Source of the DNA: Caryophanales bacterium UBA5026
GTDB lineage: Bacteria > Bacillota_I > Bacilli_A > RF39 > UBA660
Reading direction: 5' to 3'
Assembly (NCBI GenBank): GCA_002416285.1
Contig: DICM01000035.1
Location: forward strand, 1-64,000
Length of the DNA stretch: 64,000 nucleotides
Shown: piece by piece, positions 58,941-64,000 of the stretch
How positions within the stretch are numbered: the stretch's first letter is position 1
Layout: each line of letters begins with the position of its first letter
The notes under the pieces: generated by a model
What the model was told of the DNA's origin: nothing
Seen by the model: only the letters and a program-made list of their open reading frames with translations
Databases searched by the model: none
Translations under genes and position numbers: made by a program

Positions 58941-61013
58941 ATGGCTCGTGAATATAGTTTAGAAAACACCCGTAACTTGGGAATCATGGCACATATTGAT
59001 GCTGGAAAAACGACTTGTACCGAACGTATTTTATACCATACCGGAAAAATCCATAAAATTGGAGAAACTCATGATGGAGCTGCTCAAATGGACTGGATGG
59101 CACAAGAGCAAGAACGTGGTATCACGATTACCTCAGCAGCTACGACGGCTTTCTGGAAGGGTCATAGATTTAATATCATCGATACTCCAGGCCACGTAGA
59201 CTTTACTGTTGAAGTATCAAGATCACTACGTGTTCTAGATGGTGCAATCGCACTATTAGATGCCCAAGCAGGTGTAGAACCACAAACGGAAACAGTTTGG
59301 CGTCAAGCTACTGAATTTAAAGTACCTCGCATGATCTTCTGTAATAAGATGGATAAAATGGGAGCTAGCTTTGAATTTAGTTTAAAGACCATTAAAGATC
59401 GTTTGGGTGTAAATGCAAAACCAATTGAATGGCCAATTGGTTCAGAAAATGAGTTCGATGGAGTAATTGATTTAGTAACTCGTACAGCTTACCATTATGA
59501 TGGTAAACCGGAAGAAAATTCTACTACAATTGATATTCCAGCAGAACTAGTTGATATCGTTGAAGAAAAACGTAACGATTTAATCGAAGCAGTTGTTGAA
59601 TTTGACGATGAAATTATGGAAAAATATCTCGGTGGAGAAGAACTTACTATCGAAGAAATCAAAAAATGTATTCGAAAAGGAACTCTTGCAGTTGAATTCT
59701 TCCCAGTACTTTGTGGTACTGCGCTTGGAAACAAAGGCGTTAAATTACTTCTTGATGCTGCAGTAGATTATCTACCATCACCAATTGATATTGAATCAAT
59801 TAAAGGTGTTGATCTAGATGGAAATGAAATCGAAAGACATCCAGCTGATTCTGAACCATTTAGTGCATTAGCATTCAAGGTTATGACAGATCCTTTCGTT
59901 GGTAAATTAACATTCTTCCGTGTTTATTCAGGACACTTATCAAGTGGTTCATATGTATTAAATGCGACGAAAGATACCAAAGAAAGAGTTGGACGTATTC
60001 TACAAATGCATGCAAATCATCGTAGTGAAATTACTGATGTTTATGCAGGAGATATCGCTGCTGCAGTAGGTTTAAAAAATACTACAACAGGAGATACACT
60101 TTGCGATGAGAAAAAAGCATGTATTCTAGAATCAATGGAATTCCCAGAACCAGTTATCGAGCTTGCTGTTGAACCAAAATCAAAAGCAGATCAAGATAAA
60201 ATGGGTATTGCTTTACAAAAACTTGCAGAAGAGGATCCAACTTTCCGTGCAAGTACAAACCGTGAAACAGGGCAAACGATTATCGCTGGTATGGGTGAGC
60301 TTCACCTTGATATCATCGTTGACCGTATGAAACGTGAATTCGGTGTTGAAGCAAATATTGGTAAACCACAAGTATCTTACCGTGAAACACTTACACAAGC
60401 TGCTGAGTGTGAAGGTAAGTACATTAAACAATCTGGTGGACGTGGACAATATGGTCACGTTTGGGTTAAATTCGAACCAAATCCAGATAAAGGATATGAA
60501 TTCGTTGACGCAGTTGTTGGTGGAGTTGTTCCTCGTGAATATATTCCAGTAACAGATAAAGGAATCCAAGAAGCCCTAAAAACAGGTATTCTTGCAGGAT
60601 TTCCAATGGTTGACGTTAAAGCAACTTTATTTGATGGTTCTTACCATGATGTCGATTCATCAGAAATGGCTTTCAAAATTGCTGCTAGTATGGCACTTAA
60701 AGAAGCTAAAAATAAATGTAAACCAGTACTTCTTGAGCCAATCATGAAAGTACAAGTAGTTGTTCCAGATGAATATCTTGGAAACGTAATGGGAGATATT
60801 ACTTCACGTCGTGGACGTCCACTAGGACAGGAATCACGTGGGAACGCTTTAGCAATTGATGCGATGGTACCACTTGCTGAAATGTTTGGATATGCAACTT
60901 CACTTCGTTCAAATACACAAGGTAGAGGAACCTTTACAATGGTATTCGATCACTATGAAGAAGTTCCAAGAAATATCTCTGAAGACATCATTAAACAAAA
61001 TGGTGCAAATTAA
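58941..61013 (+). CDS. fusA: Elongation factor G
   Basis: A 690-residue translational GTPase that drives translocation and, with RRF, ribosome recycling. G1 is AHIDAGKTTCTERIL, G2 the RGITITSAATT region, G3 DTPGHVDF, G4 NKMDKMGA. The usual Thr after the P-loop is Cys (TTCTER). Domains II-V follow in the normal order, with the domain IV tip in GGRGQYGHVW. AAGAAAGG precedes ATG 58941. Confidence 0.97.
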   Translation: MAREYSLENTRNLGIMAHIDAGKTTCTERILYHTGKIHKIGETHDGAAQMDWMAQEQERGITITSAATTAFWKGHRFNIIDTPGHVDFTVEVSRSLRVLDGAIALLDAQAGVEPQTETVWRQATEFKVPRMIFCNKMDKMGASFEFSLKTIKDRLGVNAKPIEWPIGSENEFDGVIDLVTRTAYHYDGKPEENSTTIDIPAELVDIVEEKRNDLIEAVVEFDDEIMEKYLGGEELTIEEIKKCIRKGTLAVEFFPVLCGTALGNKGVKLLLDAAVDYLPSPIDIESIKGVDLDGNEIERHPADSEPFSALAFKVMTDPFVGKLTFFRVYSGHLSSGSYVLNATKDTKERVGRILQMHANHRSEITDVYAGDIAAAVGLKNTTTGDTLCDEKKACILESMEFPEPVIELAVEPKSKADQDKMGIALQKLAEEDPTFRASTNRETGQTIIAGMGELHLDIIVDRMKREFGVEANIGKPQVSYRETLTQAAECEGKYIKQSGGRGQYGHVWVKFEPNPDKGYEFVDAVVGGVVPREYIPVTDKGIQEALKTGILAGFPMVDVKATLFDGSYHDVDSSEMAFKIAASMALKEAKNKCKPVLLEPIMKVQVVVPDEYLGNVMGDITSRRGRPLGQESRGNALAIDAMVPLAEMFGYATSLRSNTQGRGTFTMVFDHYEEVPRNISEDIIKQNGAN

Positions 61014-61037
61014 TTATTGAAAACGAGGGAAAGTACT

Positions 61038-61065
61038 TGATATTTTCCCCTAGTTTCGATAAAAT
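61038..61065 (+). promoter_or_regulatory. Possible internal promoter of tuf
   Basis: TTGATA (61038-61043) and TAAAAT (61060-61065), 16-bp spacer, between fusA and tuf. Partly overlaps an imperfect GGGAAA/TTTCCC hairpin. Confidence 0.55.
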
Positions 61066-61098
61066 AGAATATGTAAGTAAATATAAGGAGGAAATATA

Positions 61099-62283
61099 AT
61101 GGCAAAACAAAAATTTGATCGTTCAAAACCACATGTTAACATTGGTACAATTGGACATGTAGACCATGGTAAAACTACTTTAACAGCAGCTATTACTAAT
61201 GTTCTATCAAAAAAAGGATTTGCAGAATTCGTAGATTATGCAAATATTGATAAAGCACCGGAAGAAAGAGATCGTGGAATCACAATCAACACTTCTCACG
61301 TTGAATATCAAACAGAGAACAGACATTATGCTCACGTTGACTGTCCAGGGCATGCTGACTACGTAAAAAACATGATTACAGGTGCAGCGCAAATGGATGG
61401 TGCAATCCTAGTTATTGCAGCAACTGATGGACCTATGGCTCAAACTCGTGAACATATCCTATTATCACGTCAAGTAGGAGTACCTCGTATGGTTGTATTC
61501 TTAAATAAATGTGATATGGTTGATGACGAAGAGTTATTAGACTTAGTTGAAATGGAAGTTCGTGAATTATTAAACGAATACGGATTTGAAGGAGACGACA
61601 CTCCAGTTATTCGTGGTTCAGCTCTTAAAGCTCTTGAAGGAGATGCTAAATACGAACAAGCAATCCTTGATTTAATGGATGCTGTTGATAGCTGGATTCA
61701 AACCCCAACACGTGATACTGAAAAACCATTCTTAATGCCAATTGAAGACGTATTTACAATTACAGGTCGTGGAACTGTTGTTACAGGACGTGTAGAACGT
61801 GGACAATTGAAATTAAATGATGAAGTTGAAATCGTTGGTCTTAAAGATACTAGAAAAACTGTTGTTACAGGAATTGAAATGTTCCGTAAACAATTAGATT
61901 ACGCTGAAGCAGGAGACAATGCCGGAGTTTTACTTCGTGGTATCTCTCGTGAAGATGTAGAACGTGGTCAAGTATTATCTAAACCAGGTTCAGTTACTCC
62001 TCACAAGAAATTCAAATGCCAAGTTTATGTATTAAGCAAAGAAGAAGGCGGACGTCATACTCCATTCTTCTCAAATTACAGACCACAATTCTATTTCCGT
62101 ACAACAGATGTTACAGGAACTATTGAATTACCAGCTGGTGTTGAAATGGTTATGCCTGGAGACAATGTTGAAATGACAGTAGAATTAATTCATCCAATTG
62201 CACTTGAAAGCGGAACAAAGTTCTCAATTCGTGAAGGTGGACGTACAGTTGGTGCTGGAAACGTTTCTGAAATTATTGGATAA
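61099..62283 (+). CDS. tuf: Elongation factor Tu
   Basis: A 394-residue EF-Tu, which carries aminoacyl-tRNA to the ribosome. G1 is GHVDHGKTTLTAAI, G2 contains RGITINTSHVEY, G3 DCPGHADYVKNM, G4 NKCDMVDDEE and G5 GSALKALEG. GVEMVMPGDNVEM and SIREGGRTVGAGNV close domain III. AAGGAGG precedes ATG 61099. A strong terminator follows. Confidence 0.99.
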   Translation: MAKQKFDRSKPHVNIGTIGHVDHGKTTLTAAITNVLSKKGFAEFVDYANIDKAPEERDRGITINTSHVEYQTENRHYAHVDCPGHADYVKNMITGAAQMDGAILVIAATDGPMAQTREHILLSRQVGVPRMVVFLNKCDMVDDEELLDLVEMEVRELLNEYGFEGDDTPVIRGSALKALEGDAKYEQAILDLMDAVDSWIQTPTRDTEKPFLMPIEDVFTITGRGTVVTGRVERGQLKLNDEVEIVGLKDTRKTVVTGIEMFRKQLDYAEAGDNAGVLLRGISREDVERGQVLSKPGSVTPHKKFKCQVYVLSKEEGGRHTPFFSNYRPQFYFRTTDVTGTIELPAGVEMVMPGDNVEMTVELIHPIALESGTKFSIREGGRTVGAGNVSEIIG

Positions 62284-62291
62284 TTAGCTAG

Positions 62292-62316
62292 AAAGCAAGG
62301 AAACTTGCTTTTTTTC
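62292..62316 (+). terminator. Terminator of str operon
   Basis: AAAGCAAG (62292-62299), loop GAAA, CTTGCTTT (62304-62311), then T. Confidence 0.92.
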
Positions 62317-62366
62317 TTGCTTTTTTTTAATATTTTCGTTATAATAACGGCAAAAGAGGGGTATGT

Positions 62367-63815
62367 ATGACAGAGTTAGAGGAATTGATCGCTAAGAAAA
62401 AAATGGAGCAGCAGCGTAGTAAAACTACATTACAGGAATATTTTCATGAATTTCCAATGGAAAATATTATCTATCTAGTGAAGCAGTTAGATGAGGAATC
62501 AACTTATTATTTCAAGCAATGTTGGGGAAATGATTTCTCTACTGAATATGTAGAACCACAATTGTCGCAATATCAAAGAACAATTATTAATGATAGTCTA
62601 AAAATGATTTTAAATGCATTATATACTGCAAAAAGAACATCTTTGGAAGGTGCAGCGAAACAAATCAAGAACTCTCATCAAGCGAAGCAATATGGATTAT
62701 GTAATCTGCTAAAAGTACCTATTATGGATTTGGCGCCAACTGTAGAAGAATACTTTCAAAAGCTGAATTGGAATGATAACTCAGCAGTATCTAATATTAT
62801 TACATTGGTTTATGGATCCGGCATATATTATTCTGATCAATTTACTTATGATCGTTTAAACGAATCAGAAAAGGAACAATTTGAACTAGTGATAGCTGAA
62901 CTAAAATCCGCATATGAAAATAGGAATAAAATTAGTACTAAAGATGAGAAGTTAACAATTGTCATAGAAAACTCTCAACCAATCAAAGATATTAGAAGAA
63001 AATATTTTGAAATAGACTTTTTTCCGGATTTTACAGAACTTGAGAAGAAGGCCATTTTAGGGATTTTAAAACAAAAAAAAGAGAAATTATATTTGTTATG
63101 TTCTCATAATAAGGAATATATTGAAACAGAAGCTTTTGATAAATTACAATCGGCCGTAAAAGAGTTGAAACAAAACTTTATAGTTTCGGTTAAAAGAACA
63201 CCTATTCTAAGTGAAGAAGATAAAAAAAACTTGTATGCTCTTTCAGTCAATGAATGGAGAGAATATTTTCCGGAAAACACAAGTGAATTGATTTTGCCTT
63301 CTATTTGTGATATTCAAAGTAGAGTAGGTCAAAAGGATAAAAACACTGGATTGATACCATATACAATACGAACAGTTATCAATCGTGCTAAAGAGACGCG
63401 AGGAGTATTCCTATTAAATGATCAAAGAGAAGAATTATTAAGGAATATTCTTTCATATGAAGATAATTCATTAGCTAGATATTATCATGAATATATTGCA
63501 AGTGGAAGAAAATTGCCAGATGTAAAATCAATTGCCATAAGAAAATTAAGAGAATGGGATGAACGAATATATCAAAGACAACGTTCCTATAAGGATCTTA
63601 TTAATGTTATAGTGAAACATCCACCTGTTTTAATTGGAGACTATAATGAATATATCGATGATTTTAATCGAAATAGTCTTTATTATAATGGTTGTAAGCA
63701 AGAATTGGAACGATATCAACAAAATAAAAACCACTCTTGTTGTGGAATAGAAGCTTATTGTTTGTTAAAATCGGCAGAAATAGCAAAAAGAAATTCATAT
63801 CAAAAAAGAAAGTAA
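62367..63815 (+). CDS. Unknown 482-residue protein
   Basis: I do not recognise this protein. It is soluble, highly charged and mostly helical. The N-terminus (MTELEELIAKKKMEQQRSK) is a coil; middle segments include FPDFTELEKKAILGILKQKK and LSVNEWREYFPENTSEL; the C-terminal half has VFLLNDQREELLRNIL and SIAIRKLREWDERIYQRQRS. A cysteine pair occurs late (HSCCGIEAYCLL). AGAGGGG precedes ATG 62367. The next gene starts 12 bp after it, so the two are probably coexpressed. Confidence 0.65.
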   Translation: MTELEELIAKKKMEQQRSKTTLQEYFHEFPMENIIYLVKQLDEESTYYFKQCWGNDFSTEYVEPQLSQYQRTIINDSLKMILNALYTAKRTSLEGAAKQIKNSHQAKQYGLCNLLKVPIMDLAPTVEEYFQKLNWNDNSAVSNIITLVYGSGIYYSDQFTYDRLNESEKEQFELVIAELKSAYENRNKISTKDEKLTIVIENSQPIKDIRRKYFEIDFFPDFTELEKKAILGILKQKKEKLYLLCSHNKEYIETEAFDKLQSAVKELKQNFIVSVKRTPILSEEDKKNLYALSVNEWREYFPENTSELILPSICDIQSRVGQKDKNTGLIPYTIRTVINRAKETRGVFLLNDQREELLRNILSYEDNSLARYYHEYIASGRKLPDVKSIAIRKLREWDERIYQRQRSYKDLINVIVKHPPVLIGDYNEYIDDFNRNSLYYNGCKQELERYQQNKNHSCCGIEAYCLLKSAEIAKRNSYQKRK

Positions 63816-63827
63816 AGAGGTAGTAGT

Positions 63828-64000
63828 ATGATGGAAGATGTAAAAATAACAACAATTACAGGAAGAACAATAAATTGTGGTAAGCAAATGGAGCTTAGTG
63901 AAATTTTAAATGAGAAGAGCAAAAAAGTAATACCAGTATCAAATGGCAATACTAAAATTGAAATTAAAGAATCAAAAAAATTTCAAAATTATAAGTTTAG
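63828..64000 (+). CDS. Unknown protein, cut by right window edge
   Basis: An ATG at 63828 (or the adjacent ATG 63831), behind AGAGGTAGTAG, opens a frame that runs to the end of the window: MMEDVKITTITGRTINCGKQ and 37 further codons without a stop. No family is recognised from 57 residues. It follows the 482-residue gene closely. Confidence 0.6.
   Translation, partial: MMEDVKITTITGRTINCGKQMELSEILNEKSKKVIPVSNGNTKIEIKESKKFQNYKF

Noticed and set aside
1..64000. CRISPR array, tRNA or rRNA genes
   Set aside because: I looked for regularly spaced repeats and for tRNA or rRNA signatures and found none; the T-box CCA-like segments are leader RNA, not tRNA.

Overview
The window looks like one contiguous piece of a low-G+C member of the Bacillota, perhaps an uncultured gut lineage near Erysipelotrichia or RF39-type Bacilli; this placement is an inference. 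The support is AT-rich DNA with strong Shine-Dalgarno sites, sigma-A promoters with 16-17 bp spacers, three T-box leaders, SufU-type Fe-S assembly, and the order rpoZ-rpsL-rpsG-fusA-tuf. TGA is used as a stop codon, so the standard code applies. I see no tRNA, rRNA or CRISPR array.

Left part (1-26,100): core genes. A truncated Ig-like surface protein with a 279-bp near-perfect internal repeat is followed by a T-box and serS, a YcxB-like membrane protein and mutM. A second T-box precedes two paralogous unknown genes and then hisS-aspS, where the AspRS is of the compact archaeal type. Next come prfA-prmC, two lipoproteins with a possible small RNA between them, a divergent pyruvate kinase, a GH31 glycosidase-like protein whose acid/base Asp appears to be Lys, and an unknown gene. 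A third T-box precedes a small membrane protein and leuS. After that come an acyl-CoA synthetase, trmB, an envelope-like operon (lipoprotein, acidic protein, DUF948-like, YtxH-like) and a PAP2 phosphatase.

Centre (26,267-46,348): the main discovery. The gene spoVS is cut in two by a 20,074-bp element. The 5' part (26122-26298) and the 3' part (46343-46459) join at a shared 8-bp core, CGAGAGGT, to give an intact 87-codon SpoVS. The element carries a large serine recombinase at its right end. Joining the two ends in silico rebuilds a 50-bp attP with 17-bp inverted arms (16 of 17 matching) around a central GG. The attP lies inside the recombinase gene, so integration replaces the last 34 residues of the recombinase by six residues read from spoVS. 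The cargo is a P-loop kinase, KdsC-like phosphatase, HelD-like helicase, ParB-like protein, NeuB-like synthase without a SAF domain, NeuA-like cytidylyltransferase, radical-SAM/SPASM protein, Nudix hydrolase, glycosyltransferases, three double-HTH regulators, an adenylate-forming ligase, a hybrid histidine kinase and an LtrC/ArdC-like metallopeptidase. I see no phage structural, relaxase or conjugation genes.

Right part (46,460-64,000): sufU and sufB separated by two paralogous unknown genes, a gene fragment, a short SSB, a PemK-like protein with a divergent pair of XRE regulators, an ABC transporter, pyrimidine-nucleoside phosphorylase, rpoZ, and the str operon (rpsL, rpsG, fusA, tuf). S12 has Ile where the streptomycin-site Pro is expected. 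Two unknown genes end the window, the last cut by the edge.
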